NCBI GenBank assembly: GCA_905250115.1
Contig: CAJNOI010000134.1
Span: 211,979 to 275,978 of the forward strand
Origin: Adineta steineri
Taxonomy: Eukaryota; Rotifera; Eurotatoria; Adinetida; Adinetidae
DNA length: 64,000 bases
Direction of reading: 5' to 3'
Within the stretch, counting starts at the first letter, position 1; every line of letters begins with the position of its first letter. The translations under genes were made by a program, and so were the position numbers. Below the pieces are notes generated by a model. That model was given only the letters and a program-made list of their open reading frames with translations. It had not been told where the DNA came from and did not search any database. Positions 49,227-60,994 of the stretch are shown here, piece after piece.

Positions 49227-50303
49227 ATGGCTATATCAAAAGTATCAACTTCATTACTACCGAATAAACTGAAAATCGTTTGGTTTTGGCAGTCAAATGC
49301 TGATCCCTGGAATGAAAAGGAGCAACGAGAGTGGAAACGTTATTCAGATTTTGAAAATGAATTTATTGAAGAAGCATATCAACGATCAGAAAACGAAGTT
49401 GATTTAATTGATCATGTTATTGAATTTGAACACAACATACAATACAACAAACGAGACAGAAATAAACAACGTAGGGTAAAACGTGATGAAATTGATGTGA
49501 GTAACTATGTGAGAGTGGAAAGATTTTGTTATCCTGAAAAGGCAGTGAAGTTGTTTGATGATGGTGATAAACCACCGGACTGTGCTTTTATGATAGAATG
49601 GCGCCGGAGAAAACGAGAACTAGGACAAGATGATGTCACTATTGCTGAACTTGCTGCTCAAGGTAAGAACATTTTAATCTTAATAACAAATCTTGTATAT
49701 TTTGTTCACGTACTTGATGCAGGTATTTTACGAGAAGGTAAATTATTGAATCAAGAATTTGATGCCCAGCGAATGGCTGATCAATTGAGAAGTTATACAA
49801 ATGATGATCGTGAAACATATAGTTGTGCTGCACGTCTCTATACTGCTGAATCATTTCTCTATAAATTACTTAATTCAACGTTAAGAAATGAAGATATGAG
49901 CAAGGCTGATACATTAGGACCATTCTTTCATTTATTATACAAACATGTACAGGTTGCAGGCTATGATCGTGAAGAACAAACTGTTTATCGTGGTACAACT
50001 CTCACCAATGAAATGCTTGAAGGATATAAAAAAGCTGTTGGTACTTCAATTAGATGGTTAGCATTTACTTCTACGTCAAAAGATCGTCGAGTAGCTGAGA
50101 CATTTAATGGTAATACATTATTTATCATAACTTTGCAAAGTTGGTTTCTTTTCGACGCACGATGTGCTGTTTCTGCTCTCTCACATTATCCTGATGAACA
50201 AGAAATACTACTTACAGCTTCATACAGATTTCGAGTAGAAAAAGTTGATCATGATACAACAAGTGGGAAATATTTTATTTACATGAGAGATGAGAATCGG
50301 TGA
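49227..50303 (+). CDS. WWE-domain mono-ADP-ribosyltransferase (ART)
   Basis: Exon 1 is 49227-49662 and exon 2 is 49723-50303, 338 residues. The 60-bp segment 49663-49722 has GTAAG/CAG borders and encodes an out-of-place hydrophobic stretch if read through, so I treat it as an intron that happens to lack a stop and keep frame. Residues about 14-75 form a WWE domain (KIVWFWQSNADPW, then VDLIDHVIEFEHNIQYNKRD). The C-terminal part is an R-S-E-type ART: QTVYRGTTLT (Arg), WLAFTSTSKDRR (STS) and HYPDEQEILL (ExE). All three catalytic landmarks are present, so it should transfer ADP-ribose from NAD+ to protein, probably on Arg. WWE domains bind poly- or iso-ADP-ribose or ubiquitin-system partners, which suggests targeting. 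No signal peptide, so cytosolic or nuclear. Confidence 0.88.
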   Translation: MAISKVSTSLLPNKLKIVWFWQSNADPWNEKEQREWKRYSDFENEFIEEAYQRSENEVDLIDHVIEFEHNIQYNKRDRNKQRRVKRDEIDVSNYVRVERFCYPEKAVKLFDDGDKPPDCAFMIEWRRRKRELGQDDVTIAELAAQGKNILILITNLVYFVHVLDAGILREGKLLNQEFDAQRMADQLRSYTNDDRETYSCAARLYTAESFLYKLLNSTLRNEDMSKADTLGPFFHLLYKHVQVAGYDREEQTVYRGTTLTNEMLEGYKKAVGTSIRWLAFTSTSKDRRVAETFNGNTLFIITLQSWFLFDARCAVSALSHYPDEQEILLTASYRFRVEKVDHDTTSGKYFIYMRDENR

Positions 50304-50768
50304 TAAGAAACTGAAATCAATTATGGATTAATAACAACTACTAATTATATTATTTTTTATATTGAACTCTCAAAGTACATTATATAGTTTTTACAGCGTC
50401 CATTTCTTCTAATCTCATCTATATTGTCATAAATATTATATCAAAAACTTTGTTTGCTCAATCATTGTGAACATCAATCTTCTTTTGATCGTCAGATATT
50501 GAAATGTTATAACACAAACATCACTGTATCTTGAGGGTGAATGGGTATGGGTGTATATAATATATATATATATATATACGATGTATGAAAATTTTAAATT
50601 ACTTTGTAATTCTTATTCGGCATGAACTCCTTTCATTTTTGTTTTTCTAATATGCCAGGATAGAGCGTGTTGGCTTTAGCACGTTTATTTGAAATCGGAT
50701 TACTTTTTCGTTTATATTTATTAAAAGAGCATGATAAAATCAAAAATTTTCAAAACTCTTTCGTTCGA
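50304..50768. other. Spacer with GGGTATGGGTGTATA and (TA)n
   Basis: TATCTTGAGGGTGAATGGGT near 50529 starts a GT-rich stretch that runs into a TA microsatellite (about 50553-50578). It belongs to the dispersed CTTGAGGGTG family. No gene. Confidence 0.5.
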
Positions 50769-51883
50769 TTAATTTTCACCACAGTCTGCGCACACAACCT
50801 GAGCACCAGCATACGATAGAGGGTTCTGGTTTGACATAGCCCAAAAGCTCCCCATTTGACATTCAGCCAAATTCATTGCGTCTGTCTTGCATGTAAATGA
50901 ACCTAACATAAATTGGCATGTTCGCTTCGCACTTTTGCCATCAGGACAGGTAAAAAGACAGTCATCGTACTGAGTCCAGTGTACTAACGCATTCGCAGCA
51001 TATTCACTACAACCAAGTGAACGGCAAACTGTTGTGACAGCAGCCACAGGAAGTACAGCGGAGTTACCTAAATGAATGATATAAAAAGGTCAAAACTGGA
51101 AAGATCGAAAAGAATTCTCGAAATAAAAATATCGAACGGTGAAAACACCGAATGATAGTTATATTCAAAAACTAAATGCCGAAAATTTCAACATACAATA
51201 GATGTGAGTCTAGATTGCGAGACAGAGTTATATAAGATATGGTTGGAGCACAGAGTTATTGTGTGAAAGCTTGAGTACAAGGAGAAAAATTGGACTTAAA
51301 GTCCTAGTACATATTCATGCAACTAAATTAGTCTCTATGTATTTATTTTGATCATAAAGATTCATCAGAATTCATTAAAACTTCACGAATCCAAGCTCAA
51401 TGGTTGTCAGTCTTATTTAAACTGTCCGGACATTTAGTAATATAAAGTAAGAGTATATAACTAAGGCTAACAATAGGGTATAACGTAACAAAGTATTACT
51501 CGAGAAAAGCTCTAGTACAAAAATGGCCATGAATTTTCTGTTGATTAATAAACACAATTTTTCGCCATTTTTATACGCTCGATATGTTTATTGTTTGACC
51601 TTTCTCCTGTCTTTTTTATTTCGATGTCTTTTTCTTTATCTTTTTAGTTTCGACCTTTTCCATACATACCTGCAAAGGCCATGCCTTCAAATGAAATTTC
51701 ATCGGTACTGTTCGTTAAACGCATACGCGCACGTAGCTTTAACGGATTGAAACCAGTAACATCAATTGATATTAATCGTCCTGGATAATCGCCTGTTTTA
51801 AATGTTCGTGGATCACAGGGTAGAGTAGTCATACATATCAAGGGAAGTAGTGCAATCCACCCAAGCAAGATTAAGAGCGACAT
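50769..51883 (-). CDS. Secreted SRCR-like cysteine-rich protein, two exons
   Basis: Exon 1 is 51883-51670 and exon 2 is 51067-50769 (phase 1, 602-bp intron), 170 residues. The N-terminus is a signal peptide (MSLLILLGWIALLPLICMTT). The body shows a scavenger-receptor cysteine-rich arrangement: RARMRLTNSTDEISFEG, then TTVCRSLGCSEYA (SRCR core VxVCRxLGC), FTCKTDAMNLAECQMG, and a terminal AGAQVVCADC where SRCR domains have DAGVVC. The middle has an insertion with extra Cys (DDCLFTCPDG). Known for the family: extracellular ligand or microbe binding. A single-domain soluble form is likely. The ATG is the only one preceding the signal peptide. Confidence 0.7.
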
Positions 51884-52323
51884 ATTCTCTAAATGTGGCA
51901 GAAAATAAAACAGAAGCTCACTTTCGAAAGAAAGTCAACGCACTTACCGTAAGTTACTTTCAAAGAAAGTCTGAATGTAAGAAGCAGTTGAAATGAAACG
52001 AAATTTTTTTATTGTGAATTTGAGAGAGCATTACATGCCTTTTTAAAAGGACATCTGCTTTGCATATACTCAAGTTATCTACCCTATCTTCTTTTCCGCG
52101 AAATTGACGCATGTATTTGTTCTCATCGTGTATTTTCAAGGCTAACCTGAAATAGACTAATTTCTAAGAGAGAAATCAAGCAGCTTGTACTTTTTCTCAT
52201 CGAACGATTTCTTTCTCCGAAAAGGGAAGAATAATCCGTGGTGGATTAATACTAGCGTACATATCACAAATAAAACACTTTTCAAGATATACTCATTTCG
52301 ATTGTAGTTATAAACGAAAGAAA
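51884..52323. other. Divergent intergenic region
   Basis: Between the SRCR-like gene (-) and the GCC2/GCC3 gene (+). No ORF or repeat. It presumably holds both promoters. Confidence 0.45.
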
Positions 52324-53064
52324 ATGTATCGCATTTTTCTTCTCGTTCTATTCTGTTCTCTTCATTATTCTCGACAAGCCAATATTAAATGTTTACCAGG
52401 ACAATTTCCGAACCAATATGATGAATGTCAAAAATGTCCAAAAATTCACTATTGTCCAGATGGATCACGTGCGTTAGAGTGTGAACCCGGTACGTATAAT
52501 AATTTGTATGGTCAACAGGCCTGTCGCAAATGTCGCCCTGGTGACTATCAAATTTATTCTGCTTCATCCGCCTGTGATCGTGCCTATCGCGGCTTCTACT
52601 CGGCAAATGCCTCAAGTGAACCTGTTCCTTGCTCACCCGGTACTTATACACATTTGCCAGGGCAAGTTGCCTGTCTCCCGTGTCCTCATGGTTACTATCA
52701 AATCCACGATGGGCAGAGTGGATGTGATCGTTGCCCTCGTGGCCATACTTGTGAAAGTGCATCAGCTAAACCGAAGGAATGTCCACCAGGTATGCACAAC
52801 CCACTCTTCAATCAAGTAAAATGTCGTCCTTGTAAACGAGGCTATTACAATTTGGATAGTGGATCGTCAGCGTGTCTAAGATGCCCAAAAGGTCATCGAT
52901 GTCCCAATACAACAGAGGCACCCATACCATGTTCTCTAGGTTACTACAACAATTTATACCAACAGACTGAATGTAGACCATGTAAGAAAGGATGGACTAC
53001 AGTGAATGAAGGTGAACATAAATGCATGGATGAAACACTATTACTCGGATCATTAATCGGATGA
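52324..53064 (+). CDS. Secreted GCC2/GCC3 (ephrin-receptor-like) cysteine-repeat protein
   Basis: 246 residues, intronless, ATG 52324. A signal peptide (MYRIFLLVLFCSLHYSRQ) is followed by about four GCC2/GCC3-type repeats of roughly 50 residues. Typical units are CEPGTYNNLYGQQACRKC, PCSPGTYTHLPGQVACLPCP, CPPGMHNPLFNQVKCRPC and PCSLGYYNNLYQQTECRPC, each followed by GYYQ...G.S.CxRCPxGHxC. No membrane anchor is seen; the tail is short (DETLLLGSLIG). Its GC content is higher than that of the neighbours, as Cys/Pro/Gly codons require. Extracellular binding or structural role (inference). Confidence 0.82.
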   Translation: MYRIFLLVLFCSLHYSRQANIKCLPGQFPNQYDECQKCPKIHYCPDGSRALECEPGTYNNLYGQQACRKCRPGDYQIYSASSACDRAYRGFYSANASSEPVPCSPGTYTHLPGQVACLPCPHGYYQIHDGQSGCDRCPRGHTCESASAKPKECPPGMHNPLFNQVKCRPCKRGYYNLDSGSSACLRCPKGHRCPNTTEAPIPCSLGYYNNLYQQTECRPCKKGWTTVNEGEHKCMDETLLLGSLIG

Positions 53065-54571
53065 AAAGTTACAAATAATCGTTTTCTGATTTGTGAACGT
53101 GTTTTTTTATCAAACTTCTTTTAATAAAATTAAGTTTGATTGAGAAATGTTGTAGACTTGATAAACTGGTAAAAGAAATGTGAGGGTGTGAATGTGTCAT
53201 CCTGACTGGAGGTCGAATCACTCTAGGTGACTGACTTGAGAGAAAAGATGATGGGTTGTGATCCGAAATGATATATTGCAAAGCGATCACCACTATGTAT
53301 ACTGCACACGAACAGAAGTGAAGCTTAAATAGACGAAATAAATGTAGAGTAAATTTAATGAAAATCTTATATTTTAATAATAATAATGGAAATTTTCGAT
53401 CTTTATCGATCATTGTCAACTACAGAACACAAGCAAAACATATACAAATATAACGGAGTTCAATAGTACAAGTATAAAGCTGTTACAACTACAATTATAT
53501 ATATACAAAAAACGTAAACTTTAACAACATAAACATGGCAACATGAACAATTCACAACGGTATTAACTATCATCTTTAATAAATTCATAATTTAATTCGA
53601 TCTTAATTCAAATTATAATTTATTCCATATACCTATATACTTACGAACAACATATGTACGAATATCTACTAAATAATAATAATGAATGAAAAATAATAAT
53701 GAAAACGTGAGATTTAATGCAAACTTAAATAGACGAAATAAATGTAATCATATATATCCAACTTAAATAATAATACACTTAAGAAAATCAAACAACTTTG
53801 TTTTATTTGTGTAGTTTCAATTAAAAAATGAATATATGTTGAATATAGATGACTCATTACAAGAAAGAATATTAACATATACACGCATATGACTGAATAT
53901 AGAATAAAAATTGAAATCTATTATAGAAATAAATATTATTTATGATAGAAAACTTGTTATTAAAATCTCTTTAATTTCTTGGTAAATTTTCTCTCGAAAT
54001 TCTTCAACATATTTTTGATGATTTAATAAGTAAAAAGATATTTTATTGAATTCTGAACATTTAGAATTGATTAATTTGAGCAATTCTTATTGATTTTATA
54101 TATCGAATTATTTACTCCGAACGTATCACATAACTTATTTTCTTAAGATCAACATATATTCAATTTTAATATTTGTTTTTTTTTCTTCTATTGTTATTCA
54201 TATCGATTTATGAATATTCGTTTTTTTGAATATTAACAATCTTGAGAAATATCATTTTCATCGAATCTTTCGCATCATATCAGTACTGGTATGATTTGAA
54301 TTTCATTATAGAAACTCACAAATGAATAGCCGTGTTATTGTTTTATTAAATTCTCACAGATTAGATTTTCATGTTAATTATTTGATAATTATGATAAAAT
54401 CATATTTTATTTTTGAAAAAATTTATTTAATTTTCGAAGATTGACTTCAGATGATATTCGTATAAAAATAATATTGAACAAACTATTTGTTATCTTTTAA
54501 AAATATCATTCTGATTTTAATATAACACATCGATATATTGATTAGATTTTAATATGAGAAAAATAATAATC
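53065..54571. other. AT-rich spacer
   Basis: GTGAGGGTGTGAATGTGTCA near 53180 is another GT-rich repeat fragment. A short direct repeat containing CTTAAATAGACGAAATAAATGTA occurs near 53324 and 53725. No gene. Confidence 0.45.
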
Positions 54572-54977
54572 AATATACCACACTAGTCGACGTTCTTGTC
54601 CTCTTCTTTCCAGGTTCTTGCTTTTCTTGACTTTCTGACAAGATTCTTGTGTTCAGGCAAGATTCTTTTCGACAGGAAAGTAAAAAGAATAATACAAGAA
54701 TTTTCAGTTGACAAGTATCTTGTCTGAACAATCAGAAATAAAAGAATCAGGCAAGAATTAAAAGATATTCAAGATATGTTAATATTCAGACAAGAATCTT
54801 TTTCTTCTCTTTCAAAAGAATCTTGACTGAAGTTCATGATAAAAAGAAACTGGAAAGAAACACAAGATATTTTAAATTTCTTAATATTCAGACAAGATTC
54901 TTGTAATAGAAAAGCAAAAAATATTCTTGCCAGCTTTCCAAGATGAACGGCACGTGATATGGTCTTTGTTTATCACA

Positions 54978-54987
54978 TATATAAAAG
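54978..54987 (+). promoter_or_regulatory. TATA box of the mini-gene
   Basis: TATATAAAAG sits at the junction between the left subrepeat arm and the unique centre, about 125 bp before the predicted 5' intron. Confidence 0.5.
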
Positions 54988-55297
54988 CATTGGCTGACCG
55001 TTATTTATTCATAATCATTACTGACTGAATAAGTATAGTACACACTCACTTATACTATTTTATTTTCCTAAAGCGTTTATTTAGTTTGGACGACATCTAG
55101 TAAGTTATTATTTTAACTGGATGCATACTAAAAGTTTATTTCATATAAATAAAACAATGGAATATATGATATCCATTTTCTCATTGTTTATTGAAGGCAA
55201 TCCTTATTGAACATATTTTGATATTTTTCTAATTCATATCTATATATTTTATTTTTTTTTTCTAGATTTTTCACTATCGATAAAAGTATTGCATATA

Positions 55298-55378
55298 ATG
55301 GACGAAGAAAATATTGATTTATTTAAAAAATTATTGTTTGATAATCCTCTTCGTATAGATAAAATTTTAAGGAAATAA
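55298..55378 (+). CDS. 26-residue peptide ORF inside the TIR element
   Basis: ATG 55298 to TAA 55378. The peptide is highly charged and probably helical (MDEENIDLFKKLLFDN, then PLRIDKILRK). A predicted 5'UTR intron precedes it: donor CTA|GTAAGT near 55100, acceptor TTTTTTTCTAG ending at 55265. AATAAA overlaps the stop (55374-55379). I know no family for it. The combination of TATA box, intron, ORF and poly(A) signal in the only unique part of the element argues for a transcribed unit; a chance ORF cannot be excluded. Confidence 0.4.
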   Translation: MDEENIDLFKKLLFDNPLRIDKILRK

Positions 55379-55920
55379 ATAATAAAAATTTTGTTTTTTA
55401 TTTTTTTTTGTGTTAAAAATTAAAACTACTTCATGAATATGTGAAAATTAAAGTATTTTTTTGTTCTTTCGTATTTTTTTGTACATGTTGTGAAATGCTT
55501 ATAATAAAACGATATGAAAAAGGTAGTAATAACCTAAAAAAGGCTTTTTTAATATGACCAGAATCAGGCAAGAAGCCTAAGAAATCAGAAACAGGCAAGA
55601 AAATCAAGAAAAATAATAATCAGACAAGAAAGTAAGAAAGATAAGAATCAGGCAAGAATTCAAGGAAAACAAGAATCAGGCAAGAAAATAAGAGAACAAG
55701 AATCTGTCTGAAGAAGAATTTCTTGCCTTATCAGACAAGATTCGGTCTACACGAATATCACAAGAAAGGCAAGATCAGTTTTTTCAGACAAGAATCTTGT
55801 ATGTAAAAAATTTTCAGGCAAGAATCTTGCATGTAAGGAATAGAAAAAGAATCCTGCCTGAAAATCAAGAAAAACAAGAACCTGGAAAGAAAAGGACAAG
55901 AACGTCGATTGGTGCATATT

Positions 55921-56645
55921 ACTCTTTATTTTATTAATAAATAAGCAATTAAAGAAAAATAAAAATAAATTTATTTTTGTATTTCGCATAAAAGTATTTT
56001 TCATCTCAAAATTATGAAAAGTTTATTTAAACGAGTATTCAGTTTTCATATATGAATCTATACTGAGATATATTAAAATAAGTTTTAAAATATCCTTTTA
56101 AATACAATACTTACGTTTTATGATTAAATCTGACTATTGTTAAAATTAAAGCTATTCTATCTTTTTATTTGAAAAAAACTGACAAGAGAATCTAATAATG
56201 AATCAATGAATAACAGTCTCTCTCAATACTTAATTAACAGCAACTAGACACATCTTTTTATAATCAGGCGCGCTTTCTAACACTATATCTTATTTATTTA
56301 TTTATTCGATGAAAAAAGGAATTCAACGTGAGACATTTATGGAATTCTTATGTAAATCAAAATAATTACAAAACATCAAAGTTTAGAAATTCAATTCTTT
56401 GAAATACTTTCATTTTGGTAAGTTTGTTTTTTAAAATAATACGAAAAATGAATGAAAAATAGTAATACACAATAACTATGTCGAGAATGAAAGTGATGAT
56501 TATGATGATGAAAGAGAACATGACAATGCAGTTGATGAAGATCTACGTTTAATCTTTACTTACATCTAGATCTACATTAAAACATTCTTTCATTTAATAA
56601 ATATCACAAAATTCTTTGATTTTTTATTTTAAACTAAAACAAAAT
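55921..56645. other. AT-rich spacer
   Basis: Between the TIR element and the repeat upstream of the first B-box/NHL gene. Only a GATGATTATGATGATGAAAG simple repeat near 56495 was seen. Confidence 0.4.
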
Positions 56646-56649
56646 CGAT

Positions 56650-56790
56650 TCACCAGTCAAATTTCAACTTTGACTAGTCGAAATTGAACTTTTATTTTTG
56701 ACTAGTCAGAACTGAAATTTCAATTTGGACTGAGAACATATTAGACGAAATTGAAATTTCAATTTGGACTAGTCAAATTTGAAATCTGAC
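56650..56790. repeat. GACTAGTC / TTTGGACT inverted repeats upstream of the B-box/NHL gene
   Basis: The palindrome GACTAGTC (or ACTAGTC with one change) occurs at about 56672, 56701 and 56767. It is interleaved with AAATTTCAA / TTGAAATTT segments; TTGAAATTTCAATTTGGACT is nearly repeated at about 56718 and 56750. The block ends 10 bp before the TATA box. Confidence 0.55.
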
Positions 56791-56799
56791 TAAAACATC

Positions 56800-56807
56800 T
56801 ATAAAAA
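56800..56807 (+). promoter_or_regulatory. TATA box of the first B-box/NHL gene
   Basis: TATAAAAA, 53 bp before ATG 56860. The paralogue at 61 kb has TATAAATA at the same distance from its ATG. Confidence 0.6.
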
Positions 56808-56859
56808 CAGATAAGAATATATTCATTTCGTCTATCAACTTCTATGCAAAGACGTGACA

Positions 56860-58481
56860 ATGGCAAATAACCAAACACTATGTTTTGTATGTAATGAAGA
56901 AAAGACAACATATCCCTGTGAAGGATGTTCGAAAAGATTTTGTTTAATACATTTAACAGAACATCGAAAAATATTAACTAATGAATTCCAGTGTGTCACC
57001 AATCAATATAATGAATTTAAACAAAGAATTGATGAACAAAAACAAAATCCACATAATCATTCCTTAATAAATCATATTAATCAATGGGAAATAGAATCAG
57101 TTGAAAAAATTCAACAGAAAGCACAAGAGTACAGAACAATCCTCACTAAATCATCAGAAACATCTATTAATGATATTGAAATGAAATATAAAGACTTGAA
57201 TGAACAAATAAAACAAATGCAGAAAGAAAATGATTTTAATGAAATTAGTTTAAATTATTTAAAAAATCAATTGATGAAAATTACAGAAGAATTAAATAAC
57301 ACAACAAAGATTTCTATTCAAGAGGATACACAATCATTTATTAATGATATTTCAATTATTTTATCAAAAAGTAAGCTTTTACCAAATAATTTCTAACCGG
57401 ATAATTCTCATTTTCTATCAAATTATTTTAAACAACTATAATTCAAAGAAAAAGAATAACAGGATACGGAATAATATCTAAGAAAGATTTTTCTAAATAT
57501 TTATATTAAAATGAATAATAAAATCAAGCAGATTATATTCTTTTCATCGAAATCTTTTATTATCTTCATCATTTTCTAGAACCCAAATGGGACAAATGGA
57601 AACAAGATGCCATCACTGTAGCTGGTGGAAATGGACAAGGACAAAAATTAAATCAACTCTATTATCCTGTTGGAATCTTTATTGATAAAAATAAAAATAT
57701 TTTCACTGCTGATTATTGGAATCATCGTATTGTTGAATGGAAATATAATGCAAATGAAGGACAAATCATTGCAGGTGGAAATGAAAGGGGAAATGACATG
57801 GAAGAATTGAATTGTCCAACAGATCTAATTATTGATCAACAAAATCATTCGATCATCATTGCTGATCAACAGAACAGACGAGTGGTTCAATGGATAAATC
57901 AATATCAACGATATCTCATTGAGAAAAATATTGACTGTAATGGCTTAGCAATGGATAAATATGGTTTTCTTTATGTTTCTGATTATGTGAAGAATGAAGT
58001 GAGACGATGGAAAATGGAAAAATACAACAACGAAGGAATTGTAGTGGCAGGTGGAAATGAACAAGGGATTCAACTCAATCAACTCAATCATCCAGGTTTT
58101 ATCTTTGTTGATGATGATCAATCTGTTTATGTATCAGATCAAGATAATCATCGTGTGATGAAATGGAGAAAAGGTGCAAAAGCAGGAATAATTGTAGCTG
58201 GAGGAAATGGCAAAGGAAAAAATCTGAATCAATTGTCTTCTCCTCGAGGAGTGATAATTGATAATTTTGGTCAAATATATGTGGCAGATTGTTGGAATCA
58301 TCGAGTAATGCGTTGGTGTGAAGGTAAAGAAGAAGGTGAAGTGGTTGTTGGTGGAAATGGTGAAGGAAAGCAATCAAATCAATTGAATAGTCCACATGGT
58401 TTATCTTTTGATGACGAAGGAAATCTTTATGTTGTTAATTCGGGAAATCATCGAATTAAAAAATTTGAAATAAATTTGTAA
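56860..58481 (+). CDS. B-box / coiled-coil / NHL-repeat protein, copy 1
   Basis: Exon 1 is 56860-57370 and exon 2 is 57580-58481 (209-bp intron, phase 1), 470 residues. I chose ATG 56860 (MANNQTLCFVCNEEK) over an in-frame upstream GTG. The B-box-like finger is CFVCNEEKTTYPCEGCSKRF, CLIHLTEHR. A coiled coil follows (EQKQNPHNHSL to KITEELNN). Exon 2 encodes about six NHL repeats with the core GIFIDKNKNIFTADYWNHRI, ...VEW, AGGN.G. Known for TRIM-NHL relatives: the propeller binds RNA or protein; without a RING, ligase activity is unlikely. The tandem paralogue at 61 kb has the same domain order and intron position. Confidence 0.85.
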
Positions 58482-60934
58482 ATGAAATTTTTTCGTTAAA
58501 ATAAAAAATCGACAAATAAAAATAAAAGAAATTAATATTATTGAAAATGAATGAAAACGTCGAGTAGAATTTGATGAGAAAAGAACGAGGAAGAATCTGT
58601 TTAGTTGTTTTTTCTTCAAAACAGAATTTAACTTGATAATTTTGAATAAAACATTCGAATAAATAGATGTTAAATAGTTCATGTCTTATTGAGTTTTATC
58701 AATTTTTACATAGGAAGAGAGGAGAAAAATATTTTTCTTTAATTAATTAACGAATTTTTGTTTCTTTACTAATTTGAAATTTGGAAAAAAAAATGAATTT
58801 CGGATCAAATTTATTGTTTGATTTTGAAAATACTTTTAATAAGAATTGAATAGAAAAATGATTTATCAAAACAAAACATTGTTTTTTTGGTATTTTTCTT
58901 CACTTGAAATAGTTTTATGTAGGTAAGTTATCAGTTTTTTTAAATAAGAAGATGAAAAATAAGCATTAAGAATACCACAGGACAACCATTTCGTCTGAAA
59001 ATTTTTTGTACATAGATGTTTTTTTAATTTAAAATTATCGTCAGTTCTGTTATACAACATATGAAAAATGTAATAAGAATATAAACATCATCTATATATC
59101 GAATATTCTTAATTGTGAAGATTATTCAACATTTTATTGAAAGAAACTCATAAAAGATTTTCCTTTTTTCTTATCTTATCTAAAAATATAAATGAGTTAT
59201 AAAATCCAATTCATTTAAGAAAAAACTAACAAATTTCTAATCTTTCCATTGATTATTTTAGATTTCAATTAATATATACATTATCAATGTGTAGAATGCA
59301 ACTAGCAACGATAACAACAAACTAAATCAGTTCAAGTTTATTTCATTTTAGATTTTCTTTATAGATTGAAATCTTCTGTTTGAATTGAGAAAATGAATCT
59401 GTTATCCCTTTTTCATCTAAACTTATCATGAAAAATAGTAAAAATCTCTAATTTTGTTTATTCTATTCATTGACTAATTATCGATCTTTAATTAATAATC
59501 TCTTATTATTCATAGTGATTCATATATCAATATCTGTGTAGTTTTTTGTAAAAAGTGTGAGTATAGTCGTTTAAATATTTTTCTCTCAAATTTTCATCCA
59601 TATATAACAAACTTGTTGAATATTTTGTCCAATTTTTTTCTGAAAAGATGGATAACATCATTTTTTTCATTCGATTTGAAGGCATCTTTGTTTGTATTAT
59701 GAGATAATTCTCTTTATAACATAATAGTTGATATTATGAGATTTCTATGAATCCCTTGATAGATTTTTATGATAAAACTATTGTAGATTTACTAAGAATT
59801 ACAGATTATAAAAGAACAATGTAATGAAACAATAGACATTCTCACCCGCATTCTTAATTTATTCATTTATATAAAATTCTTTTATTAATTTCCGTAAAGA
59901 CAAACGATGAAATGAAGAAATTCCTGTTTATTTTTTATTTGATTTCAAAACGTCTTTTGTATCAAATAAAAGCTCTTTAAATTCATATAAATTAAAAAGA
60001 TAAAATTTTTGTATATGGAAATGATTTTTATTTCATTGATAAATTGAATTATTTATGAGAAAAGAGACGAAGAGCAAGATGGATAGAAGTCGAAGATCGG
60101 CATAGATCTCAAACAAGTTCAGTCTTAGTCAATTACGATAATCTAAAAAGTACAATTTTGTATTAAAAACTTTTAATTTCCTTGATTTTTTCCTCTCTGA
60201 TTGAGACATCAATAAAAACTTTTTCTAAGTTTTCAAAAATTATTATGAGTTTATGATCAATTATTTAAATTATTTTAAGAAATCAACTTTAAATTATAGA
60301 TCTAGACTTACTTTTGACAAAATTAAATAATTATTCGAATAAAATAAAAATTTAATAAGAGTCAATAAAATAATAATGTTCTTTTAATTAATTTTCAATT
60401 GGAAAAGAATTTAATGATAATTAATTTCTTTTATCATTTTCATCTAATAAATATTTGATTTTAATGGTATTAATAAGATTCTATGTCATAAATTCATTTC
60501 TACTACAATTTAACATTTGTTTTTCTTTTGTCGATTGATTTTTAGATCAATCGTTTATTTAAACACATTTAACCAACATCCTTGAGAGAAATTCAAGAAA
60601 AACCATCATCATCATGTCTAAGAGTATTAAATTGGTTAGTGAAGTAAAGAGAATTGAATAGATTAATGACATCTATTGAAAATTTTACAAACAAAACTTT
60701 TGTTTGTTTTTTAATGAAAATTACAATACTATTTGTATCTCAACTCATATAAAAGACGAACGATTAATAAAATTTTCATAAGTCATTTTCTTTGAAGAGA
60801 CTTAGTTTTAATTCAATATCCATTAATACCAAACTCATTTTATGATGAAATTTTTTTCTTACCTACCAAAAAACGGTTTTCTTCGTTCTTTTATTATCTG
60901 CTAATATTTATTGACTATGACTCATTTTCTTTTG
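58482..60934. other. AT-rich spacer between tandem paralogues
   Basis: About 2.4 kb without protein-like ORFs or clear repeats. Confidence 0.5.
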
Positions 60935-60942
60935 TATAAATA
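60935..60942 (+). promoter_or_regulatory. TATA box of the second B-box/NHL gene
   Basis: TATAAATA, 53 bp before ATG 60995. No GACTAGTC block lies upstream, unlike copy 1. Confidence 0.6.
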
Positions 60943-60994
60943 AATACACAGACAAAATGAAAACAAATATTCTTTTTTTTAAATTTTTCGACAA

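Larger units (their letters stand above)
54572..55920. mobile_element. 1.35-kb terminal-inverted-repeat element carrying a mini-gene
   Basis: The left end reads AATAT..CCAC..TCGACG, then TTCTTGTCCTCTTCTTTCC and AGGTTCTTGCTTTTCTTGA. The right end is its reverse complement, with AATATGCACCAATCGACG at the outside. The inverted match extends about 55 bp with few differences. Both arms (54591-54950 and 55550-55915) consist of AGGCAAGAATC / GATTCTTGCCT-type subrepeats. The unique centre (about 54955-55500) has a TATA box, an intron and a 26-codon ORF. I could not define a target-site duplication. No transposase, so non-autonomous. Confidence 0.75.

Noticed and set aside
52385..52762. 125-codon minus frame and an overlapping 112-codon plus frame
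   Set aside because: Shadows of the GCC2/GCC3 gene, which has a signal peptide and a regular Cys pattern in its own frame.
55747..56004. 85-codon minus frame with repeated ARFLPENFLHTRFL
   Set aside because: Translation of the AGGCAAGAATC subrepeats in the right arm of the TIR element.
58099..58395. Minus-strand frames over the NHL repeats
   Set aside because: Antisense to the NHL exon; His/Leu-rich strings reflect repeated ATGATGAT/GATCAA codons.
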